From Pyropia yezoensis (taxonomy: Eukaryota > Rhodophyta > Bangiophyceae > Bangiales > Bangiaceae), in NCBI GenBank assembly GCA_009829735.1, contig CM020620.1, positions 16,884,354 through 16,948,353 of the forward strand: DNA of 64,000 bases, in the 5' to 3' direction. Shown piece by piece: positions 35,334-44,983 of the stretch. The notes below the pieces were generated by a model. The model was not told where the DNA came from. It saw only the letters and a list, made by a program, of their open reading frames with translations, and did no database searches. A program made the translations under genes and the position numbers. Each line of letters starts with the position of its first letter. The first letter of the stretch is position 1.

Positions 35334-36005
35334 CTAGCCAGTAGGCGCCAACAGCAGCGCCGCGCATGTGAAGCGATGGGAAGGGGGGCGCTCGCGTCGC
35401 CACCGCGTCCTTACCGGTTGTTGTCGCGCCCTCTTCCGCATTCGCGTCGGAGTTGTCGGCCGCCGCCGCCTCAGCCGTCCCAACCCCGCAGTGGACCCCT
35501 TGAGCGTCGCGGCCAGGTTCCGCAACGCCCGCACGCCACTGACGCTCACCTCAACCGTGGCGGCACGGACAGCGTTGGCCGGCACAGAGAGGGCGGCGGC
35601 GGCCACGGACGGCAGCTCCCCTGTGTCTCGGCCGCGGTTGACCAGGGCGGACAGCATCGCCCACAGCTGCGCCGTGCAAATGCGCGCGTTTTTGGTATCC
35701 ATGTCCCGCCCCGCGGCTGCTGCCGCATCCGCATGGCATGGGCGGCCAGCCGCTCGTCGGGCAGCGGCCGCCGACGGTCGGCAAATAGGCCCCGCGGCGA
35801 CCACCGCACGCCGTCGCACAGCATCGGAAGGACCCTCTTGTGGTGGACGAGTAGCCGCGACGAGTCCGCCCGACGGGGATGACGTCGAGGAACACTGGCG
35901 AGCCACAGCCGCGCGCGAGCGCCGAACACACCCCCTCCACCAGCGGCCGGCGCGCAGTCCTTGCACGCCACCGGGGGCAGCTGTCTTAACTCTGCAAGTA
36001 TGCAT
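35334..36005 (-). CDS. Possible gene fragment, unknown function
   Basis: A minus-strand frame from the ATG at 36005 ends in TAG at 35334. Its middle (MDTKNARICTAQLWAMLSAL, then LPSVAAAALSVPANAVRAAT) looks like a genuine helical protein. In the upstream part another frame looks more protein-like (SRLLVHHKRVLPMLCDGVRW), so an intron or frameshift near 35715 is possible. It lies between the tandem array and dispersed repeat copy 2. No family is recognised. Confidence 0.35.
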   Translation of the reverse strand: MHTCRVKTAAPGGVQGLRAGRWWRGCVRRSRAAVARQCSSTSSPSGGLVAATRPPQEGPSDAVRRRAVVAAGPICRPSAAAARRAAGRPCHADAAAAAGRDMDTKNARICTAQLWAMLSALVNRGRDTGELPSVAAAALSVPANAVRAATVEVSVSGVRALRNLAATLKGSTAGLGRLRRRRPTTPTRMRKRARQQPVRTRWRRERPPSHRFTCAALLLAPTG

Positions 36006-36087
36006 TCATACTGTTGTCAGCAAAGAGCTGTGGGACTGAGAATGGCCGTCGTGAAGACCTGTAGGCGGGTAGACCACCCTGACGGTA

Positions 36088-36560
36088 CATCACCTGGGAA
36101 ATGGTGGGGGGGGAGTGGGCAAAGAAGGGCAGGGGATCTGCGGTCGCGAGGGGTGGGCGCGACTCAGGGGGGGGGGGGGGGGGGGGGGGAGCGACGCGCC
36201 AACAGCGGCACCGGCACGACTGGAAAAACCGCACCGGCGGTGCGGGCGGGCGCCCCCCTACCCAGAGGGAGGAGGCGGCGCGCACGGTGGGATGGGCGTA
36301 TCTCCACACCGCGCGGATTCCCCGCTCGCGGCCGCATGCGGGGAGCCGTCCACGGCAAAGTCTTTCGCGGACCCGGCTGGCCGGATCCCCACCCGGCCGG
36401 GTCGCCGCATATCCATTAGGCGTGCACCGGCCACCCGGGACGTGGCAGTCGGTGGAGGCGACGGACGTGGCAGTCGGTGGTGGCGACGGTAGTTGTATCA
36501 ATTAACATTACAGCAGTCTTTTCTTCAATGACTGTCAAGTCTCGTTACTGAAGGACGGAT
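36088..36560 (+). repeat. Dispersed repeat R, copy 2
   Basis: It matches copy 1 (21919-22390) from cacctgggaaatgg through the G tract and the cacgactggaaaaaccgcac block to the AT-rich tail gttgtatcaattaacattac. Relative to copy 1 it has a single G tract instead of two. It lies just upstream of the unknown gene at 36961. Confidence 0.8.
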
Positions 36561-36960
36561 CGTGAGGGGAGGGCGAGGGGGGGTGGGCGTGGGGGTATTC
36601 CCGTCAACACGAACAACACGAGCAACACGAGCACCACGTCCGACACGTGCAGCGCCGACGTGGGCCCCTCAAATTGTACTTGAAATCACTCAAGTCCCGA
36701 GTCCATATTAGACCAAGCCTGGCTGTCAGAGCACAGGCACCGGCCTGGGCCGCGTCACGCACGAGTGTCGGCGCCGTTTTTCTCGTACTCTCCCGGACCC
36801 GGCCCTCCCCCCGCCACCCTCCTCACCCACCCACCCACCGACGCCCCGCCTTGCCCCCCGTCCCCCTCCTCGCCGCCGACGACTTTTCCTGGCAACCGGA
36901 CGGCAGCCCCTCGTGCGACAAGCTGTCGAGAGCAGTAGCCCCCCGGAGAGCGTTGCGGTC

Positions 36961-37746
36961 ATGCCGGGGCATGCGGCGCACAGCCTTCATGGTGGGGCAG
37001 CTCACTTTGCTGTCGAGGTCTTTGTAGACTACTTGCGCTTTTTTGGCTTGCTCACGGGTGCCCCCGGCGCCGCCGCCTCCCGCATCAGCGAGGCCGGCGC
37101 GGCAATGTGTCACGGCGGAATGGCCCTAGCAGCAGTGGCCGAGGCTGTCCAGTGGGAAAACTCGTACTGTGTCGCTGCCCGTGCAAGTGTCGGGCGCCCT
37201 CCGGCTCGGGAGCGGCCGGTGGCCTGCGAGCACGTTCCCACGGCCTTGCTCATTGCGTGTCGTGCTGTCTGTCTGCGGCTGCAGAGTTGTGGCCTGGCAG
37301 CGGACACGGCGGAAGCCGACCGAGAGCCCGTGCGGCTGATCTACTCTCTGATGGCGTTCAACGAGGCCGAGGGGCTGTCGGTCGCGCTGGCCGAGCTGGC
37401 CCTCCGCGCGGTGTGGCAGGACGCCCATCCCACCTTGCTCGCTGCCTCGCTCGTTTCCGTCGCAGACGCTGCGTCCTTGCGGCGCTGCGTGGACGCGGCA
37501 ATGGCTCCCACAGGCACGGGCACGGGTGCACGGCCGTCTGCTGTTTGTATTCCGGCGGACCTGGCCGTTGCCAGTAAGTATCGGGACATGCACCTCGTCT
37601 TTGGAGCTGGCACCACCGCGACACCGGCCGCTGCCACGGGAGTGGCTACAGGGCAGCACGTCGAGGCTGCGGCGGCCCCGGAAGCCACCCCGCCGTCCCG
37701 TCGCCGGAGTCTGCGCTTGGCCATGCGCAACACACGGGGGCGATAG
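36961..37746 (+). CDS. Unknown helical protein ending in TAG TAG
   Basis: The ATG at 36961 (MPGHAAHS) opens a 261-residue frame rich in Ala, Val and Cys with clear helical segments (AVEVFVDYLRFFGLL, REPVRLIYSLMAFNEAEGLS, LAELALRAVWQDAHPTLLAA) and a basic C-terminus (RRRSLRLAMRNTRGR). It ends in two consecutive TAG codons. If TAG is sense, the frame stays open through a third TAG to the assembly gap, so the true end is uncertain. No domain is recognised. The alpha-helical repeats could form an ARM/HEAT-like or scaffold fold, but that is a guess. Confidence 0.5.
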   Translation: MPGHAAHSLHGGAAHFAVEVFVDYLRFFGLLTGAPGAAASRISEAGAAMCHGGMALAAVAEAVQWENSYCVAARASVGRPPARERPVACEHVPTALLIACRAVCLRLQSCGLAADTAEADREPVRLIYSLMAFNEAEGLSVALAELALRAVWQDAHPTLLAASLVSVADAASLRRCVDAAMAPTGTGTGARPSAVCIPADLAVASKYRDMHLVFGAGTTATPAAATGVATGQHVEAAAAPEATPPSRRRSLRLAMRNTRGR

Positions 37747-37977
37747 TAGAAGAGAGGGTCGAAAAGACCTCTGGGGGGGGATGGCGGGGGGGGGCGATTT
37801 CCCATGTCCTGCCACTCAGAGCTGCTTTTTCGAGTGTGGAACGCCTCTGTGCCAACACGTGACAACGTTTTCTGTACATGGGGAAAGATGTGGGCGGGTA
37901 GGAGGCGTGTCTTGTCTTGGGTCTTGGGTAGATCACTTCCATGCTTCTAGACGCCGTTTTCTCTTAGTCGTCATTTC
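37747..37977. other. Sequence between the unknown gene and the assembly gap
   Basis: This follows the TAG TAG of the preceding gene in an open frame. It has no recognisable motif and lacks LTR sequence, so the left end of the third retrotransposon copy is not seen here. Confidence 0.4.
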
Positions 37978-38455
37978 NNNNNNNNNNNNNNNNNNNNNNN
38001 NNNNNNNNNNNNNNNNNNNNNNNNNNNNNNNNNNNNNNNNNNNNNNNNNNNNNNNNNNNNNNNNNNNNNNNNNNNNNNNNNNNNNNNNNNNNNNNNNNNN
38101 NNNNNNNNNNNNNNNNNNNNNNNNNNNNNNNNNNNNNNNNNNNNNNNNNNNNNNNNNNNNNNNNNNNNNNNNNNNNNNNNNNNNNNNNNNNNNNNNNNNN
38201 NNNNNNNNNNNNNNNNNNNNNNNNNNNNNNNNNNNNNNNNNNNNNNNNNNNNNNNNNNNNNNNNNNNNNNNNNNNNNNNNNNNNNNNNNNNNNNNNNNNN
38301 NNNNNNNNNNNNNNNNNNNNNNNNNNNNNNNNNNNNNNNNNNNNNNNNNNNNNNNNNNNNNNNNNNNNNNNNNNNNNNNNNNNNNNNNNNNNNNNNNNNN
38401 NNNNNNNNNNNNNNNNNNNNNNNNNNNNNNNNNNNNNNNNNNNNNNNNNNNNNNN
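37978..38455. other. Assembly gap (run of N)
   Basis: 478 undetermined bases. The right flank begins inside gag of the third retrotransposon copy, at the point equivalent to about 7497 in element 2. The rest of gag, pol, the antisense ORF and an LTR (over 6 kb in an intact element) must be hidden here or deleted, so the gap length is probably not real. Confidence 0.95.
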
Positions 38456-39991
38456 CTGACGCTCCTGGCGTTGTTCCTCCCGCAACTTGCGGTAGGCCTC
38501 GCCTCTGCGATAGGCGAACCTGGCCAACTCGGCCAGGGTCGCCCGGGCAGTGTTATGCTCCCGGGTCTCCATCCGGACTGACCAATGGAGTCCCTCCACA
38601 AACCGACTCTTCACCACAGCTTGTGGATGAAGAAACCCACAAAGATTGTTGAGCTTACGAACTCGCTCCGCAAAGGAGAACTCGTCCTCCGCCTCTTCCT
38701 GATGGGCTTGCGTAAACTCCTCGACTTGAGAAGCCAACGCTGCCTCATCAACCATGGCTCTCAACAACCAGTTGATGAGCTCCAAATAGGACGTCACCTC
38801 CCCAGCGCCTCCACTTGAGGAGCTGGGCATGACGGACATAAGTTCTGTCCGTAGGTCGCCCTTCGTAAACTCCTGTAGCATGTAGAAAGCCATGCCTTCA
38901 CTTATGGCATTGTCGTCACAGGCTTTTGTAAAACGACGTAGAAACTCAAAGACACGGAGGGGGGGAGTTCCATCCCACTCCGCTCTGTGCCCAAAAGAAT
39001 GAAGTGCATTCTTCTCGGCACGGCCCAAGGCTCGGGCCTGGTCAGGACCATACGCCACCGACTTGTTGTGGAGAGCGTAGGTCTCACAGTCAAAGATCCG
39101 CTGGTAGACCGGGTTGGCTACCTGAATCTTGGGCGGCACCTGACGTTGAGGGAACAGCCGCTGTGGCACTGCGGTAAGTCCACCCTCAGTGCCTGTAGTC
39201 TGGTACGGCGAGCTTGGTGTAGCCGCCGGCGTTTCCGAGGGGAACTCGCCCGTGAAGGGCGTACGCCCCACCGCGTATGGTGTGGCTCCCTCGTTGGGAG
39301 TCACAGGTGTCGCCCCCAGTTCGGGGCGACCCGAGATAGGCGTGGGGAGGGATTCCCCCTGCGCCTGTGGGCTCGAAAGCCCCAATCCGGTCTGGACATT
39401 AAGGCCATCTGGCAAACTCGCCACAATCTGATTCAGAATAGTATTCGTCATCGTGACCACCAGGTCCGGCAAAGTCTGCCGCAACACATTGGTCGCCTCC
39501 CGACGGACAGTTTCCGCGAGGAGTGGATTGACGACTCCAGTTGAGTCTCGGTCCGCCTCCGGGAGTCCACCTGAGGGGTAACCACGTTTCTCAGGGGTCT
39601 CAACCGGGGGCATGGGCGCGAGCCCGTCGCCGACCAACGGAGGTCCACCGTCCTCCGAAAGCTTAGTTGGCGACGGCTCCAAGCCAAAGTTGGCTCCAAC
39701 CCGAGTGGAACCCGCGGGGACAGCCCTCACCCCTTGGGACGTTCCCGTTGAGTATACCACGCGGTGGCCAGACTTCGGCCCACCCACATCAGAAGTGTCA
39801 CCCGAGTGAACTCCCGACTGAGTCGGGGTGGCCTGTTGCCCGCCCGTACTTCCAGTCCTGCTGGCTTGAGGGACCTCTAGTCCCTCTGCGACCCCAGGTA
39901 AACCCACCTGTGTCTCACCAGTATTCAAAGGCACTGAAGTACGTGCGTCACCCGTGTACTCCCCGGACGACGGGAGGTCCGAGCTAGCCAT
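38456..39991 (-). CDS. gag: Gag polyprotein, element 3 (partial, intact frame)
   Basis: From the ATG at 39991 (MASSDLPSS) the frame is open for 512 codons to the gap, including the position where element 2 has TAA (here GGA). It covers the Ser/Pro-rich N-terminus, the helical Gag core and the start of the Arg/Glu-rich helix. The zinc knuckle and C-terminus lie in the gap. Most differences from element 2 are synonymous or conservative, suggesting a recent common source. Confidence 0.85.
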
Positions 39992-40111
39992 GTTGGCTGA
40001 CGATCTGTATGACACGGTCGAAGACCACGGTTCCTCTGAGACAGAGGGCCCCCCTACAACCGGGTGCACCCGGAGGTAAATTTTACCTCTGTCCCCTGCT
40101 GCTCCACCAAA

Positions 40112-40580
40112 TGTGGCAAAAGCCACAAGCACACACGGCACCCAAGTTGGGGCGGTGTGCCAGGGCTGCCTCCCGTGTCGCGGGAACCGGAAGAAGTGCA
40201 AGTCGCACACACTCTGTCCCTGTTGTGGGGCAAACCCCCCACGGACAAACAAGAGGATGGTGTGTGGTCCAACAGTTTCTTGGTCGGGACGGGGACGCAG
40301 GGCCAAGCCCCGCTGTCCCTCCCCTCATCCCCCCAGGGTCCACTCAGAATCTCGCCACTCAGAATCTCCCACCCCAGCACCTGCCCACCGGGCCACACGA
40401 AAATTCAAGACGATAAATGCAGAAAACCCTCAAATCCAAGTTGGATTTACTACTAAGCTAACTATCTCAAACTTAGGGAATATGAACCCAAATGCAGGGG
40501 GAGGAACGGATCAGGCTAGTGGCCTGCCGCCCCTTGCATGGCACGTGTTGCCCCCCTACCTGGGGGTCAATACTGCCACA
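40112..40580 (-). repeat. 5' LTR of element 3
   Basis: A 469-bp LTR with the same TGTGGCAG start and primer-binding site as element 2. Its inner end reads TTTTGCCACA where element 2 has TTTCTGCCACA. The plus strand across it is open in the frame of the downstream methyltransferase-SET gene, so a start codon at 40257 within the antisense LTR could create a chimeric protein. Confidence 0.85.
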
Positions 40581-43523
40581 ACGACCACAGGTCCGCCAAG
40601 GACGACCGGCCGCTCAGCTGCCGGTAGCGGCGAGGGTCGTGACCCCAACCGTGGCAGTTCCGGTGGCGGGCGGGGCGGCTGGGAACCTTCTGTTGGAAAA
40701 CCACGGCAGCGAAAAGGACGACGGCGATCTACACCCGCTTTTCAGGTGGAATCGTGCCCCCTGTTGGCCGTTCTGGCACCCAACGCGTGGGCACCGACAA
40801 GAAGTTCGTCGACGATGATGACCAACTGGTCCCAGTACGTGCTCCACGCGACCAGGAACGGAGCGCCCGCCGCGGCTGCCTACCGGGCTGTTAATTACCG
40901 CACGTTCAACGCCGTCCCGTCGCGCTTCCCCGCGCACCACAACGTCGTTGACAACGTGGTTTCCCTGCGGGAGGTCGAGGTCCTTCGCTGGACGCCGGGG
41001 CTGAGAGAGTTGATTGGTAAGCCGCAGCAGCAGGAGCAGCGGCGGAGCACCGGGCGGCGGGACACCGACGGCGGGAGCGGGGGCGGCGGCGACAGCGGCA
41101 ATGAGAATACGGACAGAGACGGGGACAACACGCCGTGCGGCTCCGACGACGGGGCCGACGACGACGGAGAAGTGCCTGACCCCAACGATGATGTTGGCGA
41201 CGACGACGATATGGATAGCGACGTTGCCGACGGCTCCGACACGGATGGCGGCGAGCAGGACGACACGGACGATGACGGCGACGACGACGACGACGGAAGC
41301 GACGTGAACTGGAGCCTGGGCCCTCAAAGACGCACGAAGCGCGGGGCACGCCCCCCGGAACGGGGAGGCGGTGCCGATCGAGGCAGCGCGCGTGCACGTG
41401 CACGTGCGGGTGGTGGTGGTGCTGCCCCCACCGCGTCCGCGGGGGCGTCGGGGGGTGCTCCCGACGACGTCCCGCCTCGCGCTGGCCGACGCGTGGGTAC
41501 TCGGCGTGCGTTAGACGCCGGTGCTCCGTCCAAGCTGGCCAAGCCGCGCTGCCCGCCGCATCCCACCTCCTCTGTGCAGCAGCGTCAGGAGGAGCTGCAG
41601 CCGCAGCAGCAGCAGACGTCACCATTGTGTCCTCCTCTTCGCCCTGCTCACCACAAGGCACGCCCGCGCGCCCTGGCGCCACGCGTCCGAAGCGAGCAGA
41701 AGTCTGTCCTCTTCCTGTCCGAGTTGATGATGCGAATGTCCAATGCGGACGACCTCGTCCTCGACATGTTTGCGGGCACATGCTCCACCGCGATGGCCGC
41801 GATCAGGATGCCCGGCGGCCAGCATCGGCGCGTTGTTTGTGCCGACAGCGACCCGGCCGTCATTGCAGCGTCGCAGCCACGCCTGTTCCGAGAGTTTGTC
41901 GACCAGGTTGTTAGTGGCGGCTTCCGGTCGTGCCCCGACGTTACTGCAGAGGTGGTGCACGCTGCGCGAGAGGTGCTGGCAGCCAATGAGGCCGCCGCCG
42001 TCGCTGCGACAGGTGCTGCTGAAGGTGCTGGTGACCTCGTCGTGGCCAAGACCGCCCCGCTGCTGCTGGCGCCGTCCTTTCAAACGACAGCCGCTGCCTG
42101 GGCGCGCGTGCCCGGCCAGCCGTGCTTCACGGCCCTGCCAGCACACATGCTCCTCCTGCTTTCCAACCGGTGGGCCGCACAAAATGATAACGAGCGAAGG
42201 GCGGGGTACCACACGCACCCCCGCGCGCCTGTGCGCGGAGCTGAGGTCGGCGGAGTGGTCATTGGACTCGGCGGGTGTAGCGTGGGAGACTGGCCTCCTG
42301 ACCTCGTTGCTCGCCTTGCGGTGGAGGACCACGAGCTGATGCTGGCTGTGGAGGCCGCTCACTACGGCGTCGTTGTCGCACATTCCCGCGTTGCGGGAGG
42401 CACCGCCGGAAGCGGCTTGTTTGCTGGACGCCGGTTCCGAAAGGGCGATACGATTTGCCCGTTCTACGGCGCGCTGACCACATGTAACCTGGCCAAACGT
42501 GGTATGACAAGGACCGACCGGTACGCGTCGCCGACACTGGGGGCCTTGGGACCTACGTCCAACGCGTTTACCGAGAACGCCGTCAAGGTCCATATTCGAC
42601 CTGAAGGAAGCATGGAAGGAGACGAAGGGCAGCGGGGGACAACGGGGCGACTCCGAATGGGACAACAGAGACAGCAGCAGCAGCACCCGGGCGGCCCGCA
42701 GCAGCAAAAGCAGCAACACGAGCGTGACGGCGCGGAGGCGCAAGAGGAGCAGGGCCGAGCTCGGGAGGAGCTGGGCGAAGAAATCGTCGACGAGGACGAG
42801 GACCGGCCGCTCCGTGCGCGCAAGACCCGGGTACACTATGGCTCCGCTGTCGCCGCCTCGGCGACTTTCGCGTACATGATTCCCGCTGCCTGGTGTGTGG
42901 CGGGCCTGGTCAATGACGGGCGCTGGCAGACACGGCTGGAGCAGCAAGTTGGGGCAGCCACGGCCAAGAGCTACTTGGCCGTGCAGCAGGCTCCCGAGGC
43001 GGCGGCGTTTTTGCCTTCTGCCGGGCGACCACCGGGCGGTGATACACGCAAGGGTGCTGCGAGTGTTGCTGTAGACTCCACTGCTTCTGCTGCTGTTGGT
43101 GCTGCCAGCGACTCCTCTGCAGTTGTTGCGGGTGCTGGTTTCGGCGGCCAGGATGTCAATGTCGAAATGAGTGTCAGGTGTCCCGGCGCTCACGGCCAAG
43201 ACCCGACTCTGTCGGAGCTTGTGGAGCCGGGGGTCGTCGCCCTTGTCGCCACGCGGGACATAGGCCAGGGGGAGGAACTGCGTACTGATTACGGTACGTC
43301 CTCCCGGTGGTTGACCACGGACATCAAACAAGCCATGTACGACGGCGACCGCGCTGGCGCATCGGTCCGCGACGGCGGCAGCGGCAGCAGCACGAGCCGC
43401 CGGCGGGGCAGTGCAACAAGGCAGACCACTGTTCGCCACACAAACGCGGGCAGAAACCGGGAGCGGACCGAAGCCGACAACCGTCGCAGCACGCCCCACA
43501 CGTTTGCGCCCGTTCACGAGTGA
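40581..43523 (+). CDS. Beta-class DNA methyltransferase - SET domain fusion, 5' end interrupted by a retrotransposon
   Basis: The frame is open from inside the LTR to TGA at 43521. Gene-specific sequence starts at 40581. An early block (NWSQYVLHATRNGAPAAAAY, then FNAVPSRFPAHHNVVDN) resembles the region after the catalytic motif of N4-cytosine/N6-adenine methyltransferases. An acidic, Gly-rich insert follows. Then SVLFLSELMMRMSNADDLVL leads into DMFAGTCSTAMAAI (41767-41808), the S-adenosylmethionine-binding motif that follows the catalytic motif in beta-class enzymes. About 190 residues later a SET-like domain begins: GLFAGRRFRKGDTICPFYGA, then AAWCVAGLVNDG where SET proteins have the NHS.xPN region, then VALVATRDIGQGEELRTDYG. 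The catalytic DPPY-type motif is not visible and probably lies upstream, beyond the retrotransposon. As assembled the gene is 5'-truncated. The product would be a nuclear DNA- and/or protein-methylating enzyme. Confidence 0.65.
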   Translation, partial: TTTGPPRTTGRSAAGSGEGRDPNRGSSGGGRGGWEPSVGKPRQRKGRRRSTPAFQVESCPLLAVLAPNAWAPTRSSSTMMTNWSQYVLHATRNGAPAAAAYRAVNYRTFNAVPSRFPAHHNVVDNVVSLREVEVLRWTPGLRELIGKPQQQEQRRSTGRRDTDGGSGGGGDSGNENTDRDGDNTPCGSDDGADDDGEVPDPNDDVGDDDDMDSDVADGSDTDGGEQDDTDDDGDDDDDGSDVNWSLGPQRRTKRGARPPERGGGADRGSARARARAGGGGAAPTASAGASGGAPDDVPPRAGRRVGTRRALDAGAPSKLAKPRCPPHPTSSVQQRQEELQPQQQQTSPLCPPLRPAHHKARPRALAPRVRSEQKSVLFLSELMMRMSNADDLVLDMFAGTCSTAMAAIRMPGGQHRRVVCADSDPAVIAASQPRLFREFVDQVVSGGFRSCPDVTAEVVHAAREVLAANEAAAVAATGAAEGAGDLVVAKTAPLLLAPSFQTTAAAWARVPGQPCFTALPAHMLLLLSNRWAAQNDNERRAGYHTHPRAPVRGAEVGGVVIGLGGCSVGDWPPDLVARLAVEDHELMLAVEAAHYGVVVAHSRVAGGTAGSGLFAGRRFRKGDTICPFYGALTTCNLAKRGMTRTDRYASPTLGALGPTSNAFTENAVKVHIRPEGSMEGDEGQRGTTGRLRMGQQRQQQQHPGGPQQQKQQHERDGAEAQEEQGRAREELGEEIVDEDEDRPLRARKTRVHYGSAVAASATFAYMIPAAWCVAGLVNDGRWQTRLEQQVGAATAKSYLAVQQAPEAAAFLPSAGRPPGGDTRKGAASVAVDSTASAAVGAASDSSAVVAGAGFGGQDVNVEMSVRCPGAHGQDPTLSELVEPGVVALVATRDIGQGEELRTDYGTSSRWLTTDIKQAMYDGDRAGASVRDGGSGSSTSRRRGSATRQTTVRHTNAGRNRERTEADNRRSTPHTFAPVHE

Positions 43524-44099
43524 GGCCGCGGCCCGGCCACGGGTGCAGCCCCGCCGGCTCACCGACCGAGCGTCGGGGGCCTTTACTCCGGGCCACCACA
43601 CCCAGTGGCCACGCATGCTCACCCGTACTGTCACCGCTCCCGGGGCAGTGGCTTGGGCGTTGCGGGCACAAAGTGGCGCTGAATGGCGGTACCGGCGGCG
43701 CGCGGTGGGGCCTATGACGGGTGCTGGGACGGACATGCGGAGAGGGGGGTTAGGGTTGAGTGTGGAGTTGTGGGGGGGGAGGGCAGGGGAAGCGGCGCGT
43801 CGCGTACGTGGGGCAGCTCCGTTCAGTGCCACACGACCTCATTCCCAGCAAGAGCTCGCTTTGAGCTGCAATGACAAACGCGATGGGAGCGGGGCTTGAC
43901 ACGGGGAGCGGGGCTGGGCAGGGTGGTGAGGGAGGGGCGAGGGAAGGGTGGCGGGAGGGGTGGGGGGAGGGGGGGTGAGGGGGAAGGGGGGGGCAGGGGG
44001 GGCCCGTCTGCAAGCCGAAACGTCTGCCGACACTTCCTCGTGGACGGTGGGGCGGGGGGGGGGGGGGGGGGGGGGGGGGGGTGGGGGGGGGGGGGGGGC
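43524..44099. other. Downstream region of the SET gene with a G tract
   Basis: No gene is supported here. The sequence grades into GGGGAGGG-type simple repeat (43900-44010) and a nearly pure G tract at about 44056-44098 that leads into dispersed repeat copy 3. Confidence 0.5.
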
Positions 44100-44360
44100 A
44101 CGGGACCCGACCTTTTCCACGTCCGCGGGCAACCGCAGGCGGGGAGCCGCCAACGGAAATGTCTTTCGCGGACGCGGCTGGCCGGATCCCCACCCGGCCG
44201 GGTCGCCGCATATCCATTATGCGCGCACCGGCCACCCGGGACGTGGCAGTCAGCGACGAACGTGGCAGTCGGCGGTGGCGTCGGGTCGCCGCATGTCCAT
44301 TATGCGTGCACCGGCCACCCGGGACGTGGCAGTCGGTGGTGGCCACGGTAATTAAAAGCA
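44100..44360 (+). repeat. Dispersed repeat R, copy 3 (core)
   Basis: It carries the ggctggccggatccccaccc core and two copies of the catatccattatgcg / ggacgtggcagtc subrepeat, then an AT-rich tail with a ~25-bp direct repeat (acattaaatacaacaatcga / acgttaaaatacaacaatcg). It lies between the convergent SET and Ulp1 genes. Confidence 0.75.
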
Positions 44361-44983
44361 AGCACATTAAATACAACAATCGATAACAAAGCACGTTAAA
44401 ATACAACAATCGATGCTGACCATGACGCACCCGCACGGCCGGACTGCCCCCCCCCCCCCCCCCGCTCTATCCCTAGGCCCCCCCTTCAGCCGCACCGCTC
44501 ACATTGATTGTCTTGGTGGACCCAGGCCGCGGTGCAACGCACCTGCAGCCGCGCCACAGCCGTGCACGTGCGGTGTGTGGGCCTGCATGGGACGCGCACG
44601 CCGTGTGCTGGGGGGACTTCAGAGGAGGGGGCGGGGGGGGGGGGGGGGGGGGGGGGGGGAGGGGAGCTTGGAAGGACGCGCTGCCTGACGGTTTGGAAGC
44701 ACACTGCCAAGACGGCCGACGGCTGGGCAGAGCGCTATGTGGTACGACTGTGCTCCGGAAAGGGTACCAACTACCACACTGGCTATGTGGTACGACTGTG
44801 CTCCGGGAAGGGAACCAACTACCAGACTGGGTGCGTGCGTCGCGGCGAGGGCGCCAAATGGACTTCGAGTCTCAACACACAGTCAGCAGGTGTGTATGGA
44901 CAAGAAGAAAATCATGCATATCTCCTACTGGTCTGGGTATGGGTGCCGCCAACCCCACACCCCTGCGAGGGCTGGTCGCGCCG
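44361..44983. repeat. Convergent intergenic region with a G tract and a 51-bp tandem repeat
   Basis: It contains C and G homopolymers (44447-44463 and 44632-44658) and two tandem copies of a ~51-bp unit at about 44728-44830 with the core gctatgtggtacgactgtgc. No coding sequence is supported. It separates the 3' ends of the SET gene and the Ulp1-like gene. Confidence 0.5.

Larger units (their letters stand above)
38456..40580 (-). mobile_element. Ty3/gypsy element 3: 5' LTR and gag, cut by the gap
   Basis: This minus-sense copy has its 5' LTR at 40580-40112, the same primer-binding-site sequence just inside it, and gag from 39991 to the gap. It is very similar to element 2. The boundary at 40580/40581 falls inside the reading frame of the methyltransferase-SET gene, so the element appears to have inserted into that gene. 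Confidence 0.85.

Noticed and set aside
41619..43832. 737-codon open frame on the minus strand opposite the SET gene
   Set aside because: It is antisense to a frame with recognisable methyltransferase and SET motifs. High GC makes stops rare on both strands.
44100..44360. Dispersed repeat R as a tRNA-derived SINE
   Set aside because: I cannot see A/B box promoter motifs or a tRNA-like head with confidence, so it is left unclassified.
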